Below are positions 13,581 to 25,833 of a stretch of 64,000 nucleotides of DNA, piece after piece; within the stretch, counting starts at the first letter, position 1; the number at the start of each line of letters is the position of its first letter. A program made the translations under genes and the position numbers. Under the pieces are notes generated by a model. The model made no database searches and was not told the DNA's origin. It saw only the letters and a list, made by a program, of their open reading frames with translations. Where the stretch lies: NCBI GenBank assembly GCA_014898425.1, contig RCSZ01000014.1, positions 310,001 to 374,000 of the forward strand. Reading direction: 5' to 3'. This DNA comes from Botryotinia globosa. Lineage: Eukaryota; Ascomycota; Leotiomycetes; Helotiales; Sclerotiniaceae.

Positions 13581-15551
13581 TTAAGCACTCGGACTAAATT
13601 TACTCATCTTCCTCACTCTCGCTCCGTAGATAAAAAATAGCACCGGCGCAGGCATCATCACCACGCATGCAAAACCCAACACGCTCGTTGCCCACGCAAC
13701 TCCCAATCCATTAAACATGTACTGCGCAAAGAGCGGGAACCCACCGCCGGCAAAACTTCGCAGGAAAGTATTCGCGGCAATCGCCGAATTGGCGTGCCAC
13801 ATGTAGACATCGATGATGTAGTTTAAGCCCTGCAAGAAAATCATCAAGATACCCCAACCGATGAAGATACCCGAGATGACCTGGGGAACCCAGGTGATGT
13901 TGGGGTTGGAGGTCCAGGCAAACCAGAAGAGGCCGATGGGGAGGATGAAGGAACCGAGGATCATGGGGGGGAGACGTTCTTCGGGGATCACTTTGCCGTG
14001 TTTTTCGAGCTTGCGCGCGAAGCGCGTCTTGGTGACCCAGGAAATGGTTCCGGCGCCGAGGAGGACCCCGATGAGGATGCCGATGAAGGGGAGGGCGCCG
14101 AGGCCGGGGGCCCAGCCCCGCGATTGTTGGAAGGAGATGGGGTAGGCTTCGAAGAAGAGGTAGAGGATGCCGTAGATGAGGGCCATGTAGAGGGTGATGA
14201 GGAGGAGGATCGGTTCTTGGAAGAGCATGATGAAGGGACGGAGGAGATAGGTTTGTAAGATTGTATGGGGGGTAAGTTTGATCTGGAATTGAGGTTAGTA
14301 ATTTGATCGGTTTCAGAGTGTAGTAGCATTTTAGGGGAAGAGGGAAGAGGATAAGTAAAAAGGGTGAAAATAAGAGAAAAGACTACTTACTTCATCAGCT
14401 TTGCTATGAATTGCCCAGTTCTTTGTTTCGAATCTCAGTCTCGCGGCCCGCTGTTGGAGAATCTTTGGATGAGAAGACTCAGGCACGAAGATCAAACCTA
14501 GCATTCCGAAACCCGCAGCAAGAATCATCGTGATCCACGCCGTCCATCTCCAACCCAAATACGACTGTGTGATGAAGTTACCTCCAATTGGTCCCGCGAT
14601 TGGACCGATAAAAGTTGCCGCAGAGAAAACGCAAACCGCGACACCTCGATCGACTGGGCCGAAGAAGTCCGCCAACGCTCCTCCGATAATCGCTAATGGG
14701 GCGGAAGCAAAGACTCCGCCGAAGAATCGACAAACCATGATTGTTTGGAGATTTTGAGCCACAGCGACGGGGATTTGGAAAATGGCAAAACAGGCGTAGC
14801 CGAAGAAGAGGGGAACTTTTCTGCCAAAGAGTTCGGATCCAGGTCCCCATATCTAAGTCGTGTTAGTTATATCATCTCAAACCAATCGTTTAATATTGAA
14901 GACAAAGAAGTCTAAAGAAAGTAAAGAACATACCAAAGGGCCAACACCAAAACCCAGTACAAACAACGACGTCCCTAGAACAGCGACTTCTTCTGACACT
15001 CCATATAACTCCGCAACTACAATCGTAGCCGTACTGAAAACACTCGACGCGAAAGTGACGACAAAAGTCATCAAGCCCAAGATGACAGTTATGAACCATT
15101 TCTTTTTCGTACCCCAGTTCATCGGGTTATCAGGGTCATCCGGTCCATCCCAAGTTATCAGATTCGGGTCATGTTCTTCCTTCTCCCTTTCCAATCTCAA
15201 CGCATCTTCCTTGTCTTTCTCGCCTTGCGCTTCCACATCTACATCATCCTTTGCCAACGTCGTCGTTTGACTGCTTCCTAGCACTTCTCCATCGATGCCC
15301 TGTCCGGGAAAGGGCTCCGTATCGATACTATCACTATCGTTCCACCTCCCCTCATTCACATTCCGATGCTCCTTTGACGTTCTACCGGTATCCATTCTTG
15401 AATTTGGGATAAATATGTCCGCCTCGGTGTTCGGATTCGTGCCGACCGTCTTATTCAAATGATTCCGATCAATATCCGTTCCTAAATTTGATCTAGATAT
15501 ATCTTCAAACTCTGTACTAGAATCAATCTTCGTGCTGCGATGCTCCTCCAT
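13581..15551 (-). CDS. DHA1-family MFS multidrug transporter
   Basis: A plasma-membrane proton antiporter of the 12-TM DHA1 class (Flu1/Tpo/Cyhr-like), exporting drugs, polyamines or secondary metabolites; the actual substrate is unknown. Minus-strand exons 15551-14934, 14852-14391 and 14282-13581, both introns phase 0, give 593 aa. The 140-residue hydrophilic N-terminus ends in WDGPDDPDNPMNWGTKKKW, the usual lead-in to TM1. Then come GFGVGPLIWGPGSELFGRK (motif A), CRFFGGVFASAPLAIIGGAL and GPIAGPIGGNFI (antiporter motif C region). The second half starts at RPFIMLFQEPILLLI, and TM12 is followed by a short tail. The ATG at 15551 is the first in frame. Length and order fit an intact gene. Confidence 0.93.
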
Positions 15552-17749
15552 TTCAAAAAGGGAACTCGCGCCCGGGAGCAAGCAGATCTATTTATTATTT
15601 ATAGGAGTCTTGAAGAAAGCGGGTTTGCGGGTCCTGGATGAGGTCTACACTACAAGGGATGTGCATAGAAATATGGATTACTCGTATGTCCTGCAACTTC
15701 TAAGATTCTTATCACAGGAGATCGGAATGTGGATACAAGGTAAATAAAGCCCTGTAAACTTTAGTTTCGAAGGATTTAAGGGTCGTTCGGTCTTATGTTT
15801 GAGCAACTGTGTGAATGGAAGTTGTATGTAGAGAACTGTGAGAGATCAAACTTGGGGGGATATGTACGATGAAATTATAAGATTATATATGCAATGCTCA
15901 AAACCCTTTAAAGCACTACCCAAATTTCAACCATAGATTGCTTGTTCTATCCCCACAGTGATGATGAGAAAGCCCTCGAAAAGTAATCATATATTAGTAA
16001 ATACGGAAATAAAAGGACAATTCGCGGGACCGAACTTGCTTATTTGCTTGGAAATCGTTGTCTGAAGGGCGCGTCCATGGAGATATCGCACATAACACCG
16101 TCCGATATATGAAGTAGACATAATATAAGAGCCGATTGATAAACGGAATTTGCAGACCCAGTATTCCTAACAGCGGGTATGCAAGACGGTAAGGAAACAC
16201 GGCTTGGGAATCAACAACAGAAGGTTGGAAGCCACGAATGTGGTGGGAGCCGCAAATTCTTAGTATCCATAAGGATGACATTTTGAGGATTGTCATGGCT
16301 ATGCCCTGTCAAGGGTGGGGAGGTGGAGCTCTTTCACTAGGGGTCTCTTCATCATTGAGATGCCGTTACCCGTGCACGCTTTTAACAAAACAGACACTAG
16401 ACAGGCAGCGGAACAATCGGCTGATGGATAACGGATGAGAACTTGAGATGAACGCACAACTGGTGCAATCTCTATACACAGATTTTATGGGACCTGAGTA
16501 CTATCAACACTTGTTGGACACACACTATAATGCCATTTCCTTGTCAACCGCAGTAATTCATCATCATTCTTGTAATGGCTTGAGGAAATTCTGAATGTTC
16601 GTAACAACTTCCGATCCCATTATTGTCAATATCAACTTTTAGTATGGCATGAGGAAACAGTTATATTCGGGGAATAACCCCTTTTTACCCTGTTATGCAA
16701 GTCAGGGGCTTAAGCGCAGCTCTAGCGCCCTATATACAAAGGAAATGATTTTAAAAATAGAGCAAGCTGTTCTTCTCGACCGATGTGTATGGTTGGTATC
16801 CATAGGAATCACGGTGTGAAGTAGAAAGATTTTTTCTTTCTTTTTTCAATTGTCGCAAAGTGTTGCGAGTTGATCGCGGAAAGATCAGGCTTGCTTCGCT
16901 TTGTCTCAGACGAAACATGAGGGATGGCTACCTCTAGGTAACAGGTATTCGGCACTTTTGTCGGGAGATTGGCGGATCTCAACTCGATAGATATCAGTAA
17001 TTTGTGCCATGCAGTAAGATTTACAATTTCCCAATAAGAATTTCTATGTTGGAACTTCGAAGTTGGAACAGAAATGTGAATACAATGATGGTTTGACCTG
17101 TCAATTGATATGGCATTTGAAGCAGGTTCCATCGCTCGACTGAAGCAAAAGCCTGAACCCATAAAATGTAGTCTTATTGAAATGGCATAGAGAGATTATT
17201 CAGCCAATATGGAAGTAGAAAATTAACTCCCGTGAGGGCTACGCGCATCACAGCACGGTTTTTATCGTGCGTGCACATAGAAACAACGATCAAGGATGTG
17301 CAATTCTTGAGCGGATTTTCCTAAGTGGACGTCAGTGAACCTAATCGATTGTTTTGAAGTCGACCCGCCTTTTCAATTTCATCAAAGTGACGAGACACCA
17401 TTTAGACGATTTCAGAAACGAATCCGAAAGAAATCTGTATCAGAAACTCGGTGCTATCGCCACTTTTGTGATATTGAGGCTATAAATCTCGATAATGATC
17501 GATTCTGATTTTCCTCTTGTTCTATATGCCTTTTCCCTGCATTGGAGAAGTGCTAAGCTGAAAATATTTCCTCAGTAAATTTGTTCTGTCTTTGTATCTG
17601 CAATGGTTACTTTGGAAGAAGAAGTGTCCGCTTTTGTGGTTGTAAGTATTTATCCGCTATATTAACAGATGAGAGCTTTTCCAGGGAGTCATCGAAGTCG
17701 CATAAATATGCCAGTTTAGAGGGCCAGGAGGGCTGTGCCATAGACATGG
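15552..17749. other. gene-poor region, no supported gene
   Basis: About 2.2 kb without a convincing gene. The first few hundred bases are the promoter and leader of the minus-strand transporter. Frames at 16809-17162 (-) and 17581-17778 (+) are short and of mixed composition. A fragment reading MVTLEEEVSAFVV at 17605-17643 before a GTAAGT might be an exon of the weak candidate that follows. Confidence 0.5.
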
Positions 17750-18385
17750 ATGTTGAGATTTGGAATCGAGATACTTGACTTGAATGAGTACAACAAAGTA
17801 GAAAAATGGATGTTCCATATGCGACTGGAGTTTTGCAAATTTGGGCATCGTTGTGGTGTTAGAATTGACCTTGGCAGGTAAGTTATTGCTCCGTTATGAA
17901 TAGAACAGATACCGAGAGTATATGATAATCTTGGCACGCTAATATATTGGCATTGAATGGGAGATACTGGAATCGTGGAGATAGTTGGCATGCTCTTTGT
18001 AAAGGAAGTTGGCGATATTCGAACGAATCGAAAGATCCGGATTTAGGTATGTCTAATCAAGCTCCAGCCCCACTTTCGTCTTGACATAGAGCGCGACCAA
18101 GATGTCTGTGTATCAAAGACTGGTGTACGGTTGTCTGAGAGTGAGTGCTCTAGAGATGAAGATACGAGAACATGTGTGGTTTATGGGCGAGCCCCAGAGG
18201 GTATGCATAGCACGCAAAATGTTCCATCCTGTCGCGTCACTATCTGGGATGACACCCTGGTATGTTGCGACGAAGATATATGGCAGTTTGAGGCTGTCAG
18301 TCACGCACGGCTCATGCTATTGGTGAGAGCGCATGTGCAATCCATTTTTACATCGTTGCGATACTTCCTCGGTATTTCAGGATAA
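17750..18385 (+). CDS. weak candidate gene, Cys- and Trp-rich hypothetical protein
   Basis: Three open segments (17750-17877, 17964-18046 and 18090-18385) join in frame across GT-AG boundaries to give 168 aa with nine cysteines and several tryptophans (for example RYWNRGDSWHALCKGSW and PSCRVTIWDDTLVCCDED). No signal peptide and no known family. In favour: frame continuity over two junctions and a branch-like GCTAAT before the first acceptor. Against: the second intron would be only 43 bp with a poorly placed branch site, and the C-terminal 30 residues look random. It may be a gene relic rather than an active gene. Confidence 0.25.
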
Positions 18386-19198
18386 AAGAGGTTCATGAAT
18401 GAGTGGCTCATTCGATGAACGAAAAGCAACGGACCGATTGCAGCTGAGATGCACTTGCTGACAAAAGACTTTACAAAGAATATGTATCACCCTGCAGGTG
18501 AACAAACGCTATGCAGAAGGAAATTTGTTCATGTCATTGGCGACGAAGATGAAGATATGAACCAAGGATATATCTCTGCGGCGAAGACGTAAGATCAGGC
18601 CAGGAGGGAGTCGAAGGTTGGGTAATTGAGTAATTGAAGAACCAAACAACAAGCAGCATCCAATACTTCGGATGGCTATGAAGAAGGATGGGGAGGTGTA
18701 TCTGTACCATGGTCCAATGAGAAATCAGCTGGAGTGCCATCCGCAGCATGGTAGTTATCACTCTGGGCCCAAGAGTTCGATAGACCGATTAGAAATTTCT
18801 CAATCCTGGAAATAAAAGTTTCCATCTCGTGTTTTGACCTCTTCGGTACCATTTACGACGCATGTCAATCTTGGAAAGAGTCGAGTTGATCGATATAGGT
18901 AGGTGGCACGAGGAAATTTGTGGAGAGAGATAGTGGTACACGAAAAGATGACGAGAGCAGATAGATGAGATAGATGAGATAGATGAGATAGATGAGATAG
19001 ATGAGATAGATATCTAAGCTTTATAGCAATACGGTACCGGTCCTGTACTTGAAGAATCCAGATTTCCAAATAGAATCTTCTTTCCGCCTCAGGTGTAAAT
19101 AACGTGAGCCTGGCGCGAATAAATGCCTGAGTGATAGATAATAAATAATGAATAGTAAGTAAAAAGTAGAAGGAAAAAGAACCTTAACAAAACACTCA
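18386..19198. other. intergenic with a 9-bp tandem repeat
   Basis: No supported coding frame. A run of five or more copies of gagatagat lies at about 18961-19012. The rest is unremarkable AT-rich DNA. Confidence 0.5.
18961..19012. repeat. short tandem repeat, unit gagatagat
   Basis: About 5.5 near-perfect copies of a 9-bp unit. A simple repeat with no evident function. Confidence 0.85.
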
Positions 19199-19525
19199 AT
19201 GACAAACAAACCTCACCTCTCAATCCCTCAAGCTTCAAGCTTCAATTCAACTGTAATTCTCTCCAACGCAAAATTTCATGGATGCACACTCGCACCGGCG
19301 GCGGACATGGATATACCTCAACACGGTGAAGCTGCAAGCAAGCCACCGAGATTTCGAAGCTTCTCTGGATATTCGAACGAGGCTGCTGCGCATCTAAGCA
19401 AGAAAAAAAAGCCACCTCTGGCCCGCGCAGCAAGCCCTACTACAGGGCTGCATAATGTGACGCAAATGTCAGAATATCTGTTGCACCTAGCAATACCGTT
19501 CACCGATCAAGATAAGCATCGCTAA
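19199..19525 (+). CDS. possible small protein or gene relic
   Basis: An open frame of 108 codons starts at an ATG at 19199, with a second ATG at 19307 (MDIPQHGEAASKPPRFRSFS). The middle part is basic and Ser/Pro-rich, like the disordered N-termini of many fungal proteins; the last 25 residues look less natural. No family can be assigned. It could be the first exon of a broken gene, since coding-like fragments continue to 21 kb without an intact model. Confidence 0.25.
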   Translation: MTNKPHLSIPQASSFNSTVILSNAKFHGCTLAPAADMDIPQHGEAASKPPRFRSFSGYSNEAAAHLSKKKKPPLARAASPTTGLHNVTQMSEYLLHLAIPFTDQDKHR

Positions 19526-19882
19526 ACACACAAAATTCATCTCAATACTATTGTAGCCCCTGGATACTCGATAGTTGAAGGAGGGCTTTGGCCCCCACAA
19601 AAATATGATATGACGGTGTACAGAGGAACTCTGATTCTCTTGGCGAATGTTGTATAGAGATGACGAAGGCTGTATCTCCCCCGCTCTTCTTCGCAAGTAA
19701 GTCAATGGTTAGCCTGATTAGTACAGATTCATCTCGTCTCACTCTTTCCTGTGGATTGGGGTGAATGACGTATCCGGATGATCTTTTTATATATTGATCT
19801 GTCCTATTCTATGGGTTTGGTTGGGAGGCAAGGTTGGAAAGTTTTCGCGAATGTGAGCATGGTGTCGACCTTATTTCTTAAT

Positions 19883-20157
19883 ATGTCTACACAAGCTCAA
19901 GCGCAACATTGCAAGGAGTACATGCAGCCTGTCCACATCAATACTCAAGCTACTTCGGTCCTTCTGAAACATATAGTCGAACAAATCAGAAAGAAACAGA
20001 GAGCGAGTGAAGAGGGTGGTCTTGGAGTCAAGTAAGTCTCTTTTATCCCTTCGAATTCTCCTTTTGCTTTCTTTTTCCCCTTGGGCCTTTCTTCCTCTCT
20101 ATAATCAGTTGGGACGTCCTTCAATCACCCATATCAGTCAGGGCGCCAGGAATTTGA
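19883..20157 (+). CDS. possible small two-exon protein (about 65 aa)
   Basis: Exon 19883-20031 begins MSTQAQAQHCKEYMQPVHIN and ends at a good GTAAGT donor. A 77-bp pyrimidine-rich intron (20032-20108) ends in ATAATCAG. The second exon runs 20109-20157 and reads NWDVLQSPISVRAPGI then stop. The frame continues across the junction and the intron has good consensus, which is the main support. No homologous family is known to me. An upstream in-frame ATG at 19859 is also possible. Confidence 0.3.
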
Positions 20158-21441
20158 AAGTAGTCATCAAGAGCGCACTTCCAGCGGTGCAACTGAGAAG
20201 CTCACTACACGTTCGAGCCTTGGAAATCACTGCTAGAGGAATCCTGTTCCAAAGGCTCCAATCACATGATTTGTTAGATCTCCCCAGCACCTTACAATGA
20301 GGAAAGATTGCTCTCCGCTTGTCAATTGAATCATTCCTAAATTAGTCACAGTGGTGTATAGAGACTAATCATAAAGAAGTCGACAGAAAATCAGCCAAGA
20401 GCGTTTTCATGGCATGAGCTACAGATCCCGCAGTTCAATTATTCTACGCGCAGGATGCTATATTGTGTTATTGGCCCTCTACAATTGTTACCTGCTTTTG
20501 ATCGCCCTAATTGTCAAACAATTTGCAAAAGAGCCCAGTAGAACTGCCTTTGATATTTCACGCCGGCCTTATTTTCGTCCCAGAACAGGCTTTGGCCGCC
20601 GTGAACATCTATTCGGTGTTGGATGGTTTCTTGAGTGGCCAGGAGGTCAGCGCCCTCTTAATTCGACATGGCCATGGTCCGGAGTGAAACTTTCAATCTT
20701 GGTACTGTGGGGTGTGTGTTGGATGTTTTATATGCGAATGTAGTGTTGGCAACAAGCACAACCTCATACTTCGCATAGCCATAGCCATCCGCAGACATCT
20801 TTGCGCAAGGCTTCCAGACCCTCATCGTTTAATTTGTCTCCAACAGCGAAGAATCATCTGCCACCCGGTAAGCAGTGTGGATTTTCTTACATTGTTTAAA
20901 GAAAAGGCCAAGGATGATTCGTGGTTACTGGGTGCAACTCTCCCCTCCCAAGGAAGTCGTCAAGTTCGCGAAGATAACAACATTGATAATTTCGAGGCAA
21001 CACCAACCAATACAATACCTTCTCCTACAGTGCCCGTCTAGGATGATTCATGACATGTACGGCTCCATTCAAAACGTATCTAAAGTGTTGTTTTTGTTAG
21101 TGCGATTTTCGCGATTAAAGATACACATCTGGATGGATGAATATTGTTGTTATTCAATAGGCCCAGGATTCACTTTCTTCGAGATATTCCCAGAGCACCA
21201 AATCGAAATTATCAATGAAAAGTCCCAACACTTGTTCCGAGGCAACGACTGGTTATTTATTTATTTACTTAAAAAAATTTATAAATTTATAATAAAAAAA
21301 GGTATTACCAAGGAGGATTTAATTCGACCGTAGCCGCTCCCTACCTGGGCAGTACATATTCTTTTTACCGGGTGGTTACAAGGCACACCAGAATAATCAA
21401 CAACAATTGAGTTTTGGGGTCGTGAAAACTTCGATATCGAG
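20158..21441. other. coding-like fragments, probable decayed sequence
   Basis: No intact gene, but several stretches have protein-like composition in different frames: about 20510-20690 (HAGLIFVPEQALAAVNIY), 20770-20870 (SHPQTSLRKASRPSSFNLSP) and 20900-21041 (KDDSWLLGATLPSQGSRQV). They cannot be linked by acceptable introns; the best candidate would be only 34 bp. I read the area as remnants of one or more genes. An AT-only tract follows at about 21250-21300. Confidence 0.35.
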
Positions 21442-23541
21442 ATGATTCCAAGCGCGTACTGGAAATTCGATACCAAAGCCAGAGTACTGGAGAGCGGAAT
21501 TTCAGGATTTTCCTTTATCACGGTACTAATTTTACTATTAGATCAAAAATCAAAATTCTAACGAAGTTTTCCTCACAGATCAACAACAAACTGGATCAGT
21601 CATCAAACAAGAGCAAGAACCATATGATCCATTTATTTTAGGTCAATATCAGGACAACCACAGCAACCATACCCAGGGCGACCATCTACAACGCCCGAGT
21701 GACTCCAACTGGCCTCTGTTGTTTGATCCGCATTTAAACAATACAAGGATTTGCAAGCAAATTACAGAAAATCAAGGGGCATTTCAGCGAATACCAAAGA
21801 CGGATCAGATTTCTACTCGACAATACGCATACACACAGGCAGCTGCGCCGAGAACACAGCAAGGTGAGTCACGATTTAGATATTGTTTGTCTCGTTCGTA
21901 CATACATCCGGTCCCTCAGCACGCTACGATCCCTGGTATGCCTGGCATACGATTATCCGGTTTTTGATGATTCAAAGCATGTGACTGATGATAATGTTTT
22001 GTATGTAGTACTCTTATTAGCCATGTCGAACACACCGGAGAGACAGAATAGACAATCAAAGTCGCCTGTTCTTCCGCAAGGCTCTTATAACAAAGAAGGA
22101 ATAACCGATAGCGACAATATTACGAGTCATAACTTGAACCCGGATCATGACACCAATGGACTCGTGCCTACATTACCTGCTGTGCCTGGACTTTCAAAAC
22201 TTCAGACAGATATAACAACCGTTGGTCCCCCCAGTTTAATAGCTGAAGGCCACGAATCTGAGAATCATCCAAAGGAAAAGAATGGAGGTGGTAATGAAAA
22301 CAATGGATTACTAAGCGTGGCTGGTACTTCGCCACATCACTTTAGCGCACAAGGCAAACATCAATTTGCAGCCTCTCAAGCTCCAGGATACCAGGCACCG
22401 CATTATCAAGAATCCAATAGACAATCTGAAAGCCACCAAGCCGGACTGTACGAGCGTGGCAACCATCTCCCCTACGAATATCCGCTAGATATACATCCCC
22501 CTCCTAGTCGCGATAATACCTACTTTCCTGAAGACTACGACCACGACCCAGATTCAAACTTCTTTCAATATCAGGATAACTCCCGCCCAAACAACAACAT
22601 GAGTTTAAGCTACGAGTCCAGATCGTTCATGACTGATACACAGTACCCGATGCAAATGGCGCACGAAACGCAGGAACAAGACGAGTTCAAGCCGCACGAT
22701 GAGCATAATTACCCAAGTCCGCCGCCTCCAATGTCCGAGAACCCTTATACCACACAACCTATGACGGAAACTCCAGACCACCCATCGTTGGAACTACCGG
22801 AACTACCAAAAGATGAAGAAGAGGCGCCATCACCCGGACGATCAAAGCCAGTACCAAAACCTGACAGGGAGATTACAAAAGATGCAAATGGGAGGTTTTA
22901 CTGTACATGGCCCGGATGTACTGAAGAGGTCAAAGATTTTAATAGAAAATGCGAGTGGAGGTAAGCACAGTCTTCTAAATTCTCTTCGTTTTTATCATTG
23001 ATGTCTTTATAGCAAACATATGGACAAACACGATCGCCCTTACAGATGCAAGGAACCAGGCTGCGAAAAGCTTCCTGGGTTTACATACTCTGGAGGACTC
23101 CTTCGACACGAGCGTGAAGTGCATGGAAAACACGGCGGGCCTAAAAAGCAACTCAACTGTCCTCATCCCAACTGTAAACGTCACACCGGAAAAGGATTCT
23201 CCCGTCAAGAAAATCTTAACGAACATCTCAGACGCGTGCATACAGCAGATACAGGAATGACACAAATTTCTCAAATGAACATGGATGAAACGGAAGAAGA
23301 TGCCAGTCAAGCAATTATAACCGGCATGAAAAGAAAACGCGGAAACAGCAAGGGAGATGTGAGTGAACTTGAAAGTCTTCGCGAGGAAATCAAGAAGATG
23401 AAGGCCGAAAATGATGAGCTCAAGAGACAATCACAAGCCCAACAAGCACAAACTGCAGAAGTTATGCGCCAACTGGTTGAACTTCAAAATTTAGCAACGC
23501 TGCAGCATCCACGGATGAATGCACCGCAGGCTACTATGTAA
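21442..23541 (+). CDS. C2H2 zinc-finger transcription factor-like protein
   Basis: A likely nuclear DNA-binding regulator; targets unknown. Proposed exons 21442-21483, 21542-21863, 22021-22960 and 23013-23541 sum to 1833 nt, 610 aa. Exons 3 and 4 are secure: the junction at 22960/23013 restores CEWSKHMDKHDRPYRC. Three C2H2-type units cover about residues 415-505: CTWPGC...H...H, CKEPGCEKLPGFTYSGGLL with H..EVH, and CPHPNCKRHTGKGFSRQENL with H..RVH. Before them lies a Q/N/P/H-rich disordered region, typical of activation domains. After them comes a leucine-bearing coiled coil (LESLREEIKKMKAENDELK). The first exon and start are uncertain: the 21484-21541 intron has a weak donor (GTACTG) but a good TACTAAT branch site. 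An alternative acceptor for exon 3, 12 nt upstream, also keeps frame. Confidence 0.85.
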
Positions 23542-25833
23542 ACGCGTGAGAGAGATGGGTTGAGTTGAGTTGTCGGATGAAATGAAAACACAACAGATGT
23601 TCTTTGATACGCATGGAAATAATTTCCTTTCTCTACTTTTTCTGGGACGGATATTTGCTTGCATGGTTTGGAGGGGAGCATTTGGGGGAGTTTAATGGAT
23701 GTAGTCCTGGCACTTATTTATTTTGGCGTTTTTATGAAATTTGTTACCTGCTGAGGACGAACGGACGATTTTTTCCTTTTTACTCTACTATTGGGAGCGG
23801 ATTTCGATTCAAATTCGACAGCGACAGCCACTCTCGTACTCATACACCTGTTATATAAGCTTGTATTACTATAACGAGAGGGAAAAACCACTATAGATGA
23901 AAGATTGATTCATTTTTGCTTCATTTTTGCGCATGATGATATACCTATGCTTTCTTTGCCAAACTCGTTTCCCCTTTTTTTTAAACGAAACGAGAGAACG
24001 AGAGTGACGTCTTTTTCAAGATTAAGCTAGAATGATTGTAGATTCAATCGATGGAAGAGCCTGAGGTTCTGTTCTGTGCTGGCGAAAGGTTAAGGAGTGG
24101 ATGTCTGAGGTATCGAGATATTTCGAGATCTTCAGAATGCGACGCACATGTTTTGCTTCTTCTTATTTTCTGCACCCGCCACTACCGGGATGAGATGAGG
24201 ATAAGCCACTTGGGGTTGTTTCTGAGTGAAGATTTGGAGGGGGGTGGAAATTTCCTTCTTGTTCTCTTTTTTGGTAAGACTTTGTTCTTTAACCAAATTG
24301 TAGATGGGGCTAGTTGGTTGGAATTTGGAATCTGGAATTTGGAATCTGGACTTTGGAGGGTACCTAGGTAAGTGAGAATAGCGAGAATAGGTAGGTAGGT
24401 TCTAGGAATGCGGAAACCCCGATTGCGGAATGGTTCTTGGGGGTAGTTTTGTTTTACCTTGGTGGGTAGGCGGGGATTTATCGATGAGGATTCGAGTAGA
24501 TGGGGATTCGATTGGATTGCTTCTTTTGGGTGTAGGCTTGGGGAACTCGTGAGATTTTTGGGGGAGGGGGGTTGAGAGTTGAGAGTTGCGAGGTAGGGTG
24601 TGGTGTGAGGATTGGTGAGATGAGGGGAGGTGAGATGGGATGGACTGCGATGTGTATTGGATGAGATAAGATGGGATGAGATGTGATGAGATGCGATAAT
24701 ACACATGTGTAAAGTACTACCTAGGTACAATGAGCAGTAATCGTCATCAAAGTACAGATATCAAGTATCAAGTTTCCAGTATCAGCGCAGCAATACCTAG
24801 ATAAGCATTCAACAAAATGTCCTAAACTCTCAAATCCATCCATCTATTCACTATTATCAACATTATCCAAACTCCTATAACAGTACATCGCTAGCCAATT
24901 CCCTTTCCAGTTTCTCATCTTTCGCGTTTTATATTCGAGCACCAATCATACTTGGATGCCTACTTGGATACCTATCATTCGAGGTCATACCTATCCATCA
25001 TGGATTCACATTGGTGGCTGAGAGACTGAGGCTGAGTAGACTGAATTTTTTCCATGGATCTCCAGCTACCTACCTATGCAAATCGTCTCAAAATCTCGGC
25101 ATCGCCGCGCTAGGTTTGGAGTCTGGGGAATGGGATATGCATTTTTTGAGCGGGGGGAAGGGGGGGATAAGATGCAAATGGACGGCGAAACAAGGGGATT
25201 GTAAATTTGTAGATTTATAGATTTGGAGAGTATGTGGATAGATGTAATGTATATATGTATGTATGTGTATATATAGAAATATATATTTGTTTGTAAATGT
25301 GGAGATTATATGTATAATCTGTAATAAATCTAATGGTCTGGAATAATATGTTTTGCAAAATGAGATTATATTGAAGGAATTCACGAGGATGTGAAATGTT
25401 ATGAATGATGTATATATGTACTGTGTGGATGTATCTAGCGAGGCGAAAGGAGTGAAAGGGTGATTTATTCTCTTCGTTTGTAAATTTTGGGTTAGTTCTG
25501 CATATTATAATATTGTAAAGATTTCCCCTTTGTGCTATGTATCAGTAGGGAGAATAATTCTCGCAGGGAATTTTTGAAGAGGTTCAAAAAAAGGAATATA
25601 ATCAGAAGTGATATTTTACACTTCGCATGCTTTGAGTTGTGTATAGATAGATGTTATCATTTCTGTTTGCTTAATCATTATAACGTAGATGTCTCTATTC
25701 TATCAGATATATGGACGTCGATTGTATCCGCCATTTTCACATTAGCCTCACACCCAAAACGCCAGCTGTCTGCATGATTCCCATACATGTGCATCCCAAT
25801 CTCCCCTCGTCAACACTGCTTTCCTTGTCTGCT
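23542..25833. other. 2.3-kb intergenic region, no gene seen
   Basis: Low-complexity DNA dominates. It has a purine-rich plus strand around 24540-24700 (gatgggatgagat-like), a short ggaatttggaatctgg direct repeat near 24320-24350, and TAGG/CCTA motifs near 24361 and 24717. A 182-codon minus-strand frame at 24182-24730 is compositionally biased (S, P, H, T) because of this repeat content and is not accepted as a gene. Confidence 0.55.

Noticed and set aside
16809..17162. 117-codon minus-strand frame
   Set aside because: Mixed composition, no splice sites or domain; a length expected by chance in a 2-kb spacer.
20414..20743. 109-codon frame with a hydrophobic N-terminus resembling a membrane protein
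   Set aside because: A competing frame over the same bases (about 20510-20690) has better protein character, and no intron model extends either one.
24182..24730. 182-codon minus-strand open frame
   Set aside because: Its Ser/His/Pro/Thr bias comes from GATGAGAT-like repeats; no start context, domain or intron signals support a gene.
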